Assembly (NCBI GenBank): GCA_008692225.1 | Contig: VICG01000002.1 | Coordinates: 1,690,001 to 1,754,000 of the forward strand | Reading direction: 5' to 3' | Origin: Monilinia fructicola | Lineage: Eukaryota > Ascomycota > Leotiomycetes > Helotiales > Sclerotiniaceae | DNA length: 64,000 bases | In this document: piece by piece, positions 1 through 11,664 of the stretch | How the letters are laid out: each line of letters begins with the position of its first letter | Numbering within the stretch: position 1 is the first letter of the stretch | Notes under the pieces: model-generated | Database searches by the model: none | What the model saw: the letters and a program-made list of their open reading frames with translations, nothing else | Told to the model about the DNA's origin: nothing | Program-made: the position numbers and the translations under genes

Positions 1-2837
1 AGAAGAGTTATATCCGAACGTCGAATGCTTACGCTGCGAGAGGTAGGAGAGAAGACAGCAACCGCCAGAAACATCAAAGGATTTTGGACCCAAGTCATCA
101 AGGCATTGGAGTACAATCCCTTTGACATACCCTTTGCGCTTCTCTATTCGGTTAATGAAGATGTCGATAGCGACATGAGCTCTCAGCGATCTTTGACCTC
201 TGGAGGCATGTCGCAAGCGCCTTGTTGCGTGCTAGAGGCGACCATTGGTGTGCCTTCCGGTCATCGCTCAGCTGCCACACCGTTGGATCTCAACACCAGT
301 GAAGATGGATTTGCCCCATATCTGAGAGAATCCGTCAAACTTGATAGGCCGATCCTGCTTACGACCGAGAAAGGAACTCTATCCACAGAGCTTATCGGAG
401 GGCTTGAATGTGTAGGGTTTGGTGATCCTTGTCGCGCTGCTGTTGTCATACCACTTCATGCCACCAGTAGAGAATCTATTCTAGGTTTCTTGGTCATGGG
501 AGTTAATCCGAGGAGACCTTACGATGACGATTATAGTTTGTTCGTTGAACTCATGACTCGCCAGCTAGCAACTTCAATGGCCTCAGTCGTTCTTTACGAG
601 GAAGAAATACGAAAGGGCCAGAAAGCGGCGCGCATCGCTGCCCAAGATCGCCAGGAACTTTCGGAGCTCGTCAACCTACGCACCAAAGAAGCGGTGGAAA
701 GTGAAAGCAGATTTACTCGCATGGCTGAGATGGCGCCTGTAGGAATGTTTATTGCAAACTCCCAAGGAGAGATTACATTTTCTAATGATGCCTGGTGGGA
801 GATATCGCGGCATCCTCGATCGGACACTAGCGCCAAATCATGGATGGACAGTATTAAAGATGAAGATCGTGCAGGGGTCCAGGCTACCTGGGACAAACTC
901 GTCACGCAGAAAGTCAACGTCACAAAAGAATTTCGCTTCAAGACGCCATGGCAAAGCAAGCATGCTTTGACCGACACGTGGGCTCTCATGAACTGCACTT
1001 CACTCAGGGATGGAGACAATAATCTCATGAGTATATTCGGTAGTATCACGGACATATCGCATCAAAAGTGGGCAGAAGAATTCCAGAGGAAGAAAACGCA
1101 AGAGGCAATCGAGCTCAAACGGCAGCAGGAGAATTTCATCGATATGACTAGTCACGAGATGCGCAATCCACTGAGTGCCATCTTACAGTGCTCGGATGAA
1201 ATCACTAGCGCTCTGACGTCCCCTTCTCTTAAAAGGCTGAAATCGAGTATGCAAGATGCAGAAACTTCCCAGGACATAACAGAACTTATCGAAAACAGCA
1301 TTGATGCTGCACAAACTATTGCACTCTGCGCTCAGCACCAGAAACGAATCGTTGATGATATCCTGACCTTGTCCAAATTAGACTCGGCGCTTTTAGTCGT
1401 GGCACCTGTCTCGACCCAACCAGTATCTGTGGCCAGGCGCGCGATCAAGATGTTTGAAGGAGATATGGAAAAACACGACATTTCCATAGAATTTCAAATC
1501 CAGGACTCATATTCTGATCTTGAAATCAGCTGGGTGAAACTTGATCCATCACGCCTTCTACAGGTCCTGATCAACTTGTTAACGAATGCTATCAAATTCA
1601 CCACGGGTCAACCTCAACGTTCAATTCTTGTGAGTATTGGCGCGGCAAAAGAGCGACCGGCAGGTGACGATACCACCGTTCAGTACTTCCCTTCGCGTTC
1701 GGGTATTGCGGATTTGACAACAGATGAAGCAGAATGGGGCACCGGTGAAAATCTGTATTTGCAATTTGCCGTTCAAGATACTGGCAGAGGACTCGACGAA
1801 AAGGAAGTGTCGATTTTGTTCCAACGATTTTCGCAGGCGTCTCCACGGACTCACGTTCAATATGGCGGTTCCGGTCTTGGGTTATTCATCTCGAGAGAGT
1901 TAACCGAACTCCAAGGGGGGCAAATTGGAGTATCCTCAGAAAAGGGCGTCGGCAGTTGTTTTGCATTTTATGTGAAGGCTCGTCGAGCCGAACGCACTCC
2001 CCAAACATCACCTTTGTCTACTCCAAATCAAGGTTCCATAATTAGGAAGCCTTCTCTGCGGATGACAAATTTCGCGACGGCAGAAAATTCCAAAAGCTCG
2101 TTTGAAAAACCTCTACCTGCCCAGTAAGTATTTTATTCATCATCTCCAACTGCAGTCAAAAACTCCAGGTTCGACATGTTGCAAGAGATTACTGCTAACA
2201 CCACGATAGATCCGCAAGCGAGACTTCGATGAGTATATCGAGGGTCTCTCCGAGTCCAAAGCTCGACTATAAAGATATCACCATTCTCATTGTTGAGGAC
2301 AACCTTGTGAATCAGCGTGTTTTGCAAAAACAATTACATAGGGCCGGATTTGTAACGGAAGTTAGCAATCACGGCTTGGAGGCTTTGCACAAATTGGAAG
2401 CATCTTCGTTCTGGAAGCATGAAGAGAATCCTGGCGACAGAACCCATATCTCCTGTGTTTTAATGGATCTTGAAATGCCAATAAGTATGTGCACATGCAT
2501 CCTCATCTTCTTAGTGCTTCTAGACAATGTGCTAACAATGTGCCATTTAGTGGACGGCCTCACCTGTACTAAAAAGATTCGAGCACTGGAGGCCGATGGA
2601 ACAATTGTTCGTCATGTTCCAATCATCGCTGTTACGGCGAATGCCAGACTAGAGCAGATCGAGACTGCTCTAGCTACTGGGATGGTAAGCACGTCAAGAG
2701 TATAGACTGTATAAACAATGCTAATCGATTGAACTTAGGATGATGTTGTTTCTAAACCATTTCGCATGCCAGATTTGATACCCAAAGTTGAAGCGTTAGT
2801 CGCTAAGAGTCAAGACATTCCAAAGCCTGATTCATAG
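1..2837 (+). CDS. Hybrid histidine kinase, 5' partial
   Basis: Two-component hybrid sensor kinase: autophosphorylates on His and passes the phosphate to its own receiver Asp, normally on to an HPt protein and a MAPK cascade. The frame is open from base 1, so the N-terminus is missing; ATG at 25 is only the first visible Met. Counting from it: GAF-like sensory region (about 1-200), PAS (about 230-350), HisKA with SHEMRNP (His about 377), N-box NLLTNAIKF (about 520), G1 DTGRGL, GSGLGLFIS, then a receiver with ILIVEDN, VLMDLEMP (phospho-Asp) and VSKPF. Exons 1-2123, 2210-2484, 2551-2684, 2739-2837 all join in frame, with CTAAC or CTAAT branch sites. The second intron interrupts MP-I|MDGL of the receiver. 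No transmembrane segment is visible. The fungal HHK group cannot be fixed without the N-terminus. Confidence 0.93.
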
Positions 2838-3759
2838 TAATCAAGGAAATTCGTGAGGATATGATACGGAAGAGATGTTGATTTTTTTGAAATGCCTTTT
2901 CGATCAAGGAAAGGAGCGAGCAGTTTGTATACCATGTGTGATTGGTATTTTACATATGAAAATGGCGTTGGGGATTTGATGGGAATGTTGGAGGGTGGTG
3001 CATCGGATACCCAGTTAGTATTTGCATTGTGCATCGTGCATTGTGCATTGTGTTTTAAGGAGTTTGGAATGGTTTGAATTGGGATGGGCGAAAGTAGACG
3101 GCTCATACTTGATTGGATAGATGGATGGGTCAGTGAGGGGGGTGTAAATACCGGTATGGCATGGTCCTATATATCCATCAAAAACAAGTAATTGATGAGA
3201 TGCAATGGAATGGAATGGGATGGGATGGGATGGGATGGGATGGGATATATGTGATCTTTCAAAAGAAGATGAGCCGAGGAGCCAAAATCCATCTGTACAT
3301 CTCGGTTGCACCGACCCAAATCAATAAATCTTTCAGCACATGCCATGCATTAACTGAATGGCTATCCATTCATCTCTGAACTTGGAACTTGAACTTGAAT
3401 CGAAAATAATGCTGTGATGACGTCGCGCCATGATCATTATTATGTGGTTCGGAATCTCGATATTGATATTGATATTGATATTGGTATTCATCCTTGCTTA
3501 CATCAATATCCGGGTCCCTATCCTATCCTACACCTATCCATGTAAAGAAACAAAAAAGAGATCTCGTAAAAACATATCTACCCCCCCCTCTCTCTCTCCC
3601 TCTCTCTCCCCGCCCCTCGGTAAAGCTCCCGAGAAGCCCAGATAAGCGATAACCACGGGAAAAGAAAAGGAAAAAGAAAGAGAAAAGGAAAGATAAAAAG
3701 AAAAAGCAGAAAGAAAAGGCAGAAAGATTTCGCTGCCCCCCTTCCCTGCCCCTTTACCA

Positions 3760-3788
3760 GTAGTAGTAGTAGAAGCAGTAGTAGTAGC

Positions 3789-3844
<56 letters not shown>

Positions 3845-3872
3845 CAGTAGTACTAATGTAGTAGTAGAAGTA
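3760..3872. repeat. (TAG)n trinucleotide microsatellite
   Basis: About 110 bases of TAG repeated with scattered CAG and AAG variants. Read on the minus strand it gives a meaningless poly-leucine frame. It probably varies in length between strains. Confidence 0.9.
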
Positions 3873-3895
3873 ATCTCCATCGGTAGTATCTCCCG

Positions 3896-3926
3896 ATTTC
3901 TTTCTTTCTTTCTTTCTTTCTTTCTT
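3896..3926. repeat. (CTTT)n microsatellite
   Basis: About seven copies of the tetramer CTTT, 25 bases downstream of the TAG tract. Confidence 0.85.
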
Positions 3927-4074
3927 GCTAGATTCTCTTTTGCTGATTCTTGCTACGCTGTGCTGTGCTATGCTACATACTACGCTACATATCCATCACC
4001 ATGGGACGTTCCGACTTCATTTAAGAATAAGCATAATGTACAATTTTTCGCGCTAGTCTAAAAAGATACAGGTT

Positions 4075-4100
4075 CATCATCGTCGTCGTCGTCGTCGTCA
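4075..4100. repeat. (GTC)n short microsatellite
   Basis: Eight near-perfect trinucleotide units just beyond the PAL1 stop codon, probably in its 3' untranslated region. Confidence 0.75.
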
Positions 4101-4123
4101 TCAAGCATCCATCGGTACGTGAG

Positions 4124-5758
4124 CTAGCGCACGTGTGATGGAATATTACCACTGCTCCGCGACACCAATGGCGGCGGCGTCCTCAATGATCGCCCGCGGC
4201 GCCCTTTCAAACTTCTTCTCAAGCTTCCGAAGCGCCTCTTGAGGCCTTCGCCCATCTTGTGCGCTTTGCCCGTGCTGCTGCTCCGCCGGCTTCTCGCGGC
4301 CGCGGCGGCGCCTTCGTCGTGGGAGAAATCGACGGCGCCCATTGCTCGGGCGCTGCTGGTCCCGTGCACGTGGTCGGGATCGAGGGCTGCCGCGCCGGCG
4401 CGCGTCGCGTTGCTTCCGCTTGCGCTTTTTGTGTCGGTTGATGGGAGAGGGCCGGGGGTTCGAGGCGCTCGTGGAGCCGGCAGATGTGAAGGGGCGGCTT
4501 TGCATTTCGTAGGCGGAGTTCCCGTCCGACATGACGCGGCGGTGCGAGGCTTTTTGGGAGGCGGCGTGATCCTTGAGGGCCTTTTCGATGGTGAAGGAGG
4601 GTTCGCCTTTGCCTTTGTAGTCTTCCGGGAGGTATTTCTGGGAGGCGTGGTGTTAGTTTGCGGGGTCTGTGGGCGTCGGGTGTTGAGATGACGTGGGAAA
4701 GTGGACTCTCGTCTGAACATCGATGGTGCTTTGAGAGTCCGATCGTAACTTGCGCGTATGGACGAGAGACGAGTAAGGGATGCGATAGGGAGAACTTAAA
4801 CGTACCACATGATCCCATCGCCTATATGCACCGCCCGCAGCATCGGGTTCTCTCATCAAGTCGGCACCCTCTTCATAATCCATAATCCTTCCATCCGGAC
4901 CCGGCATTCCAGGAGGGATAACAGCCGTACCCGATAGTGGTATATGTCTATCCAAACTATCCTGGATGTTTTCCCTCGGCGTAGCTTTTAAGAGCCTCTT
5001 CATTCGTTCCTGCAACCGCTGCCACTGGTGAGTTTTTGTAACTTCGATTACGTGCCATCAGTGTGGCATCATATGGCCCCTCGTGATGATATGCACCACC
5101 GAATGCGGTGTGGTCCAGAGAATCGATGGTATCGGCCCCTGGAATGTGCTTCTTGCGGAGATGCGGAGAGCGGTATGCGGCTTTGGTCTCTTGACGAAGT
5201 TGGGCCAGGGGTCTGTGTGACATATCGCCCCCGGAAAAACGTTCACCTAGAGAACTACCTCTGCGACGTCCCTTGCCATTGTTACCAACAGGTTCATCCA
5301 GGCTTTGGCGTAAACTTCCGCCTTGTTTGGAATTTGCGTAGTCACCGAACGCTGATTGTCTATGAGATGAATAGGGATTGTTGGAGCTGAATGAAGATTT
5401 GGTGGGACTCGCTGAGGCGGGAGGTGTTGGGTAGGATGTTACAGTCGTCCCGGGAGTCTTCTTGGTTGAACTGCTTCTGCCAACACTGCTAGATTGGGCT
5501 TGTGGAACGGAAGAAGCGAAATGGCTTCCAGGGCCTGTTTCTGCGCTTGGTTCTGGGCCATTGAGAGGGTCAATTAGGTATTTTTGAGCCTGAGTAAACG
5601 AAGAATGGTTAGTGACCATTGTACTGTTTGTTTTGTAGTTGGGAGTGTAGATGATCGTAGGTGATGCAGATAAGAGATTTGGGCGTATTTAAGTTGATGG
5701 ATTGCGATGTAAATCTAGACCTGGAACATACCCATTCTTTATCACTTGAGCTCTCCAT
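4124..5758 (-). CDS. PAL1: PAL1 family cell-morphogenesis protein, two apparent frameshifts
   Basis: Pal1 proteins act at the cell cortex in polarity and early endocytosis (family knowledge). Exon 1 is nine codons, MESSSDKEW (5758-5732), then GTATGT; exon 2 is 5589-4806, exon 3 4637-4124. The Pal1 core is clear: RPLAQLRQETKAAYRSPHLR, HIPGADTIDSLD, NRSYKNSP, PPGMPGPDGR, YLPEDYKGKGEPSF and SHRRVMSDG. The C-terminus has the family's basic GLKRRFGSLRR. Two one-base excesses break the frame: T4 at 4986-4989 (LK/ATPRENIQD) and G5 at 4454-4458 (TSASNPG/PLPS). Removing one base at each gives exactly 441 codons with stop. Exon 3 is strikingly GC-rich compared with exon 2 and the surroundings. Divergent from USB1, convergent with the histidine kinase. 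Confidence 0.9.
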
Positions 5759-7087
5759 CTTGAAGATAATAAAACCAACTTAGTATGGTGTGATGTGTGT
5801 GACTGGTGATTTCCGAGCGAGCCGTGGATTGGGTAAAATGTCAATCAGCAGATCTTTGTTGATAGTGTGAAGGCACAACAGGAGAGTGAGTCTTTGTGTT
5901 TTGTGTTTATGGTTGGGTAGGCATTGGGAGAGAAAGGAGGACAGAAGAGAGGGAAGGGAAGGAAATAGTAATATTGTATGGAAGTGAAAGAGTAGGAGGG
6001 TAGGAAGTAGGAAAGTAGGATATTATGAGAGTATGAGAGTAGAGGAGTAGGGGAGTAGGGGGGAGTAGGTCTTCAGGTAGTGGTGGTAGTAGAGTAGGTC
6101 ATTAGCTTATACCAACTATGTCGATAATAAACAAAGACTAGACGGATTCAAACAAAGGAAATAAAATATTCATACAATAATAAAAAGTTACCTACCTACT
6201 ACCTACTACCTACTATCTACAACCTACTACCTACTACCTACAACCTACTACTACCTACCTACCGACGCAACATCATTTCAGGGTACCCTTGATACCAATG
6301 ATGTAATTAGGTCTATTTTAGCCGGATAAGAGAGGCTAGATAACGCTAGATGGCACTAGACAAACACTAAATTACTGGTAAACCGTTATAAAATCTACCT
6401 AAACACGTGCGAAAGCCTAAATCTCACTTGAATTACTAAATATTGATTAGTCAGGTACAAAAAGGCCCACTTCCAACAAACTACAAAGATAACCTGGAAT
6501 ACTGTGCAAGTCCAGTACAAGTAATAAGTACAATACGGAGTACAGTCAGTAGCTGCCGTAGATCGATCGTCAAAGAGACCAAAAAGAAAAAAGAAAATCA
6601 AAAACAACAAATTGGACATCCAACCGTTCCAACTCCGCAAAGCCCCCAGTTCGCTGACGTCTGATATTACTCCGTATGTACTTCAAAAGTTCGTTCTAGA
6701 CTTTCTCAGCCGCCGCATACTGCATTGCCACGAATACGAAGATCCTTGAATGGAAGTCAAAAGTTTAACATCTTTATGCTCTGGCCTGGAGGAATAGGAG
6801 GACGGAGTGTTACCTACCTAAGGCTCAGTTACCCACCCCGCCCCTTACTCTAGCATCTGATTTACGTTTGACACCTGGAAACGCGTTCACGGGATTCCCG
6901 GCCGGGCACTTATATCATCAATCGTATAGCATACGAATTTGTCAAACGGACTTCAAGAAAAGACGGCACAGTTCAATTAAACTAGATTCTTCCTAGTGCA
7001 TCTTCCTCTAGTGCATCTTCCTGGTGGTTCGATTTACAATCGTTCAAACTCTGACAAAAGGAGGTTTTGATTGGATCAAAACCCGTA
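5759..7087. other. Divergent PAL1/USB1 intergenic region
   Basis: About 1.3 kb between two divergent starts, so it should hold both promoters. It contains a GTAGG-rich purine tract (about 5985-6080), its pyrimidine counterpart of CTACC/TACCTAC words (about 6190-6265), and two copies of the word TACGGAGTA (6534-6542, and inverted at 6668-6676). No gene seen. Confidence 0.6.
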
Positions 7088-8209
7088 ATGGCGTTAGTTG
7101 ATTACACTTCGTCTGATGATGAAGAGGTTGTAGAAAAGCCTAATCAAGACAATGAGAAGGCTGAAAAGAATTCCATCACAGGAACCTCAAGTTCAAATCA
7201 TTTGAAGCGAAAACGAAACCTCTCTTCTTCGTCGGAATTACCTCCACTGCCATCCAAATTTCATGATCTTTATGCATCAACTGTGAGGAACAGTACGAGA
7301 GATGACCCAAGCTTACATGGAGGAAGAAAAAGAGTTACTCCACATATTGAGGGTAATTGGCCAACCCATATTTATATTGAGTGTGAGTAACCACTAATGC
7401 CTCAGTTTAACCTTCTTTGGAAGCCTTCTTTTACTAATTCATTCGAGGGTATCCTTCGACTATAGAATCTGGTCTTTTATCAACCCTGATCTCAAAAGTT
7501 GTATCGTTCAAAAGATTCGACATCCAGACATTCTTAACAAGTGATCTTGGGGTCCCTCTTCCATTACATGTCAGTCTTTCACGAACAATTGGATTCTCTA
7601 AGGATGTGAAAGATACCTTCTTGACTTCATTCGAGAAAGCTGTAAAAATTTCCGGAATTCGTCCGTAAGTCCCGTCAAATCTAACCATGAGTCTCACGTG
7701 ACTGATTTCTTTTTATAGATTCGAAATCGGGTTCTCCGGTTTAGCTTGGGTTCCGAATTATGAAAAGACTCGGTGGTTTCTAGTTCTCCATCTCAACCGA
7801 CCGGAAAATGATGCATTGAACAAATTGCTTCATGTCAGCAACAAAAATCGTGGAAGAATTTGGACAACCGCCACTATACGCAAAGTCTAGGTCAAGTGAA
7901 AATGGCACAACCAGTCGTCAACCTGTCCAAAGCGCCAAAAAGCTTAGATCCAAGGCAGAACAAGAAAAGCAGATTTTCAGCGATATGATTGACTTGTCAG
8001 ATTCATTCCACATCAGCATTGCTTGGACTCTATTGTCACCAGATCAAGAGCTTATTGACGCTACCGAACGACTTGTGAGCAATGAATTGACGAAAGTGAA
8101 GCATATACAAATACATATCGAGGAGGTCAAGGCTAAAATTGGTAATGTGGTAACTAATGTGCCTCTTCCCGTGAGTGTCACGGAAGGCAAAAGTCTATTT
8201 GGCTTCTGA
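7088..8209 (+). CDS. USB1: U6 snRNA 3'-5' phosphodiesterase Usb1/Mpn1
   Basis: A 2H phosphodiesterase that trims the 3' oligo-U of U6 snRNA and leaves a cyclic phosphate, in the nucleus (family knowledge). Exons 7088-7382, 7448-7664, 7719-8209. Visible: acidic N-terminus DYTSSDDEE, LPPLPSKFHDLYA, GNWPTHIYIEW across intron 1, first catalytic HxS in LPLHVSLSR, second in FHISIAW near residue 270. MALVDY at 7088 is preferred to the ATG at 7067 because it matches the usual family start. The frame breaks in an A5 run at 7843-7847 (HVSNK/IVEEFGQPPLYAK); removing one A gives 334 codons with stop, and both catalytic motifs then share one frame. Confidence 0.9.
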
Positions 8210-8340
8210 GGAAATGTTCTGCTTACGAGTACTTCCTGAGGTGTTTGATGATTTAGGAAGCAGTCTGTTCAATTATTTAATAATGTACGCAACTGAGCCT
8301 AACCGGTATTTCCATTAGACCATTCACTCATCGATATCTG

Positions 8341-8946
8341 TTATTTTGTGGCGAAACGAGCAAGCATCTCGAGAGTATTTTCCACTAGTTCTCTGAGCGC
8401 TCGAAAGTTGGGCTCGAAGAGATGAATGTATATACCCACGAGCGCCTGTTCTTTGAAAGTTCGCAAGACGTTTGATGATATCTTCTCGGATACTTTAGCC
8501 CACGCGAGAGATCTATATACCGATCACCACTTCTTCCGTCGATTCTTTTTCTTAGTCTAGGCCGTGGCATTCGCACGTGCGACAATTAGACGGATCTCGA
8601 ATGTGCCCGGGGATGATGCTATTGTATATGTCAGACTCGCCTCTGTGCAACACCATCAGGTTCGGGGCGGGTGACATACCTGCATTCGAAGACTTACGTC
8701 TAAATTCGCGCCCTGCGTGATTTCCACCCCACCCATGCCAGCACCACGCTAATAGTTCCCAATACCGTTGCTATGATGCCAAAGATAATTTGGATTATAT
8801 CATCCTGGGACAATGAACCGATGAAAGCATTGTCGTTCGGAGGCATTGAAGTCAATTGTTTTCCCTGTTCAGCATATTGAGCCTGCACGGTATCAGAAAC
8901 TCCTTTTTCCGAATAGTAACATAGAATTCTCCACCAGACCTACCAT
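8341..8946 (-). CDS. Putative small multi-exon membrane protein locus, model unresolved
   Basis: Family not recognised. Coding-like pieces on the minus strand: ATG at 8946 directly followed by a GTAGGT donor; after a CTGATACCGTGCAG acceptor, an exon from 8882 encoding AQYAEQGKQLTSMPPN and a single hydrophobic helix (IIQIIFGIIATVLGTISVV) ending at a stop at 8700. Farther on, fragments read ESDIYNSIIPGHIRDPSNC and, at the end, AWAKVSEKISSNVLRTFKEQ ... LARFATK with a stop at 8341-8343. These do not join cleanly, so it may be one gene with consensus indels, two small genes, or a relic. It is convergent with USB1. Confidence 0.35.
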
Positions 8947-10836
8947 TAAATATGTTATTAAGAAGTCTTATTGGTGCAAGCCTTGGGTATTCTGAATTTT
9001 CTTGCTTGTGTCGATGTTTGTGAGATATGCATAGTCAATCAAAACTTCAAGTGTGAGTACTTATACAATATATCCCTTGAAGAAACTTCCGGTTATTTGC
9101 TGGATGCGAGGCCCGTTTGATGTGGCAGAAGAACTTTTGAAATATCGTTATTCCAAACGAGGCCATGAAACCAATCGCTAAGCTCCAATTCCATTATGTA
9201 TACAGGTGGGATAGGGCATGAGATACCTCTTGAGTTCTCTTCTTGTCAAATGAAACTTTTTCGGATGAGTAAACACGTGTCGGTAGATTAAAACTTAAAA
9301 TCCTATTCCTATTTCTAGGAATTGTCACATAATTGTTGGCTGCATTCTACATGCGCTAAGCGATACCCAGCGCTTAAACTTACCAGAGGAAGTACGAAAG
9401 GCGCGTTTACACACACCAAAGTAATGTATATCTCTCTATTGTTATTTCAGGTCTTTCAGCGACGACCAAGGTGTCTGAGAAGTACAACCACTAAATCCAT
9501 AGCAAGGCAACGCTTCTCGAACAGCACTGTTTCATCAAAGCATGAAAGATTTAGGTAATAGGTTTTGCGTTGACATGCATTCAAAATGATGTCGGCTTGG
9601 TCAACTTTACAGCTTACTATATTTTTTGTATAGGGATGTGTTGCTGTGAATGTATTTCCCTTATATGGCACCACCCTCAATGTAATTATTGATGATTCTG
9701 GCATATGACACGATATGTGCAGTCTTGGCGACCGGTACTTCATTGACCATTTCGCGTGAATTATTTCATGTGAACATAGAGGCACTACAAAGCTAAGAGA
9801 CTTATGGCTGTCTGATATGCAATGTACGACACTTGTAGTAAATACAAACTGATGCTGTGAATCCGTACACCAAACTCAGCATAAATATTGCTTTGAAAAG
9901 GGTTACCGAAGTATACTGAGTCTTTTCAACGTCTAACTCACGCCGATCAAGTTTCGTCTTGAGGGTTCTATTCGATTAGCTACGCAATGCCATGCGCTTC
10001 TGACTGAATTGGGGCTCCCTTAACTCACCATTTTGTGGATATTGGCTTCATTACGATTGTTTGCTTGAACCTCAAGAACCAACTATAACCTTTCTGATAC
10101 TTCATATCTTGGTATATTGTTTTGATTTATATGTGCGTCTATCACTATGTCGCATTTAACGATAGAGACACAGATGGAAAGTAATGATAAATTACATCTC
10201 CCATAATATCAATGATTGCAATACACATATCCGCGATAAATCAACCGAATCAATCGGCTCCTGGGACGCGGTCTCCATCCATAGTACAACATCTCAACAC
10301 CACACTTCCCAACTAATTGTCAGATCTCTCATCAATACGAGAACCACATCCTAACGCGACACTTTTAGCTTTTGTCTCTTGAAGATCTCCGCCACTGCAC
10401 TACTACCCATCCCTTGATATAAGTCAATGATACCCCATCTCAGCAACATCGCCCAAATCCACGCTCCCATAAATACCAGCATACCCCACCCACCCCCATG
10501 CATCTATCCCCTTATCCAAGCCCCAACCAAGCCCCTCCCCTCAAACAATACAAACACCACCACCATCCCAAAATCAAAATCCCTTCCACCCCACCCCACC
10601 CACGCAACCCCCTCTCTCCACAAACCAACCCAACCCAGCCCACCAACGCAAACAACACCAAACCTCAACCCCCACCCTCAAACCCCCCCTCTCCAAATCC
10701 ACAGCTCCCTCCTTCCCCCCCGTCTCATCCCACCAAATTCCACACCCCAAAACCGCGACTCACTTAACCAACCGTACAAACCTTTTTTCCCTCTCTTCCC
10801 CCCTTTCACTTCCCGGATGCGTATCCATCCAGCTAA

Positions 10837-10902
10837 ACACACACACACACACACAACCACCACAACTACAACTACAACTAGATATACAGACCCCCCCCCC
10901 CC
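10837..10902. repeat. (AC)n tract followed by a C homopolymer
   Basis: An AC dinucleotide tract (about 10837-10855) passes through ACAACT words into a run of C at about 10891-10902. Confidence 0.8.
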
Positions 10903-10994
10903 CGGCCCCCTCCCTCCCCCATCTCGGAATCCCCCATCCATCTCTTGGCGGGAGTTGCTCATCTGGGATGCGTGAGTGTGGGATGGTGTTGTAC

Positions 10995-11093
10995 TATACT
11001 ACACATACTACACATACTACTACACATACTACACATACTACACATACTACACATACTACACATACTACACATACTACACATACTACACACTAC
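10995..11093. repeat. Minisatellite with 9-base unit CATACTACA
   Basis: About ten copies of CATACTACA with one shortened unit near 11018. The array has no internal stop in several frames, so its open frames are not evidence of coding. Confidence 0.9.
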
Positions 11094-11232
11094 ATACAAA
11101 ACAGCACAAGCAAAACAGCAACCTCCCCTCCCCTCCCCCACGAAAAAGGTAAGAATAAAAAAGTTCGATCGTGCGATACAATTGTAAAATGGGCTGGCTC
11201 TTGGAGTGTATTTTTGTCTTTAGTTTTTGGAA

Positions 11233-11370
11233 TCCTCATCCTCATCCTCATCTTCATCTTCATCTTCATCTCCATACATATAGATAATATTTTAGGTTCG
11301 CGTATGCGAATGTTGAAGAGGTATGGATTGATGTATCCATTCTATTCTATTCTATTCTATTCTATTATTT
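11233..11370. repeat. TCATCC/TTCATC and TATTC short repeats
   Basis: Two tracts in the 3' flank of the fibronectin-III gene: hexamers CTCATC then TTCATC (about 11233-11273) and a TATTC pentamer run (about 11338-11365). Confidence 0.75.
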
Positions 11371-11664
11371 ATCCGAAGGTCGGGTTTGGGGGGGGGGGGG
11401 GTGGAAGGATGTGACATTTATCGGAGTGGGCTACTCGAGTAGTTACTGTAGTACGTGATGATATGACGTTACACGAAAATCACTCAGGTATCAAGGAAGT
11501 TCCGTGTTATATGTAAATCAAAGCTTGCTTTTTATCATGTTATGCTACGCCAATAGTATCGCCGTCGAGGAACACGATGCCATGTGGATTTTATAAGTGC
11601 CTAAGTATATGCACGAAGACATCTCTTCCACCCCCTTCATCTTGCTTAAGAAATCTGCTAGGCT

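Larger units (their letters stand above)
2838..4123. other. Convergent intergenic region rich in simple repeats
   Basis: This is the gap between the 3' ends of the histidine kinase and PAL1. No coding frame with family resemblance is visible. It contains a GGGAT pentamer tract (about 3203-3247), a TAG trinucleotide tract, a CTTT tract and a GTC tract. Short open frames here follow the repeats. Confidence 0.7.
8947..11664. other. Long intergenic region, no convincing gene
   Basis: About 2.7 kb. From 8947 to 10400 I see only short frames without recognisable protein features. From 10430 to 10930 the plus strand is extremely C-rich and G-poor, which creates a stop-free proline/threonine frame of about 180 codons with no domain; I treat it as composition. 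From 10990 to 11400 there are microsatellites and homopolymers, including a G tract near 11388-11401. Confidence 0.6.

Noticed and set aside
594..1055. Minus-strand frame inside the histidine kinase
   Set aside because: A shadow of the coding strand; the plus frame has PAS, HisKA and ATPase motifs.
3578..3880. Poly-leucine open frame on the minus strand
   Set aside because: It is a translation of the TAG microsatellite.
4239..4691. Long plus-strand open frame opposite the last PAL1 exon
   Set aside because: It is the antisense of a GC-rich coding exon, has no domain, and the minus strand carries clear PAL1 motifs.
10427..10975. 182-codon proline-rich plus-strand frame
   Set aside because: Created by a nearly G-free C-rich tract; no conserved pattern, splice sites or domain.
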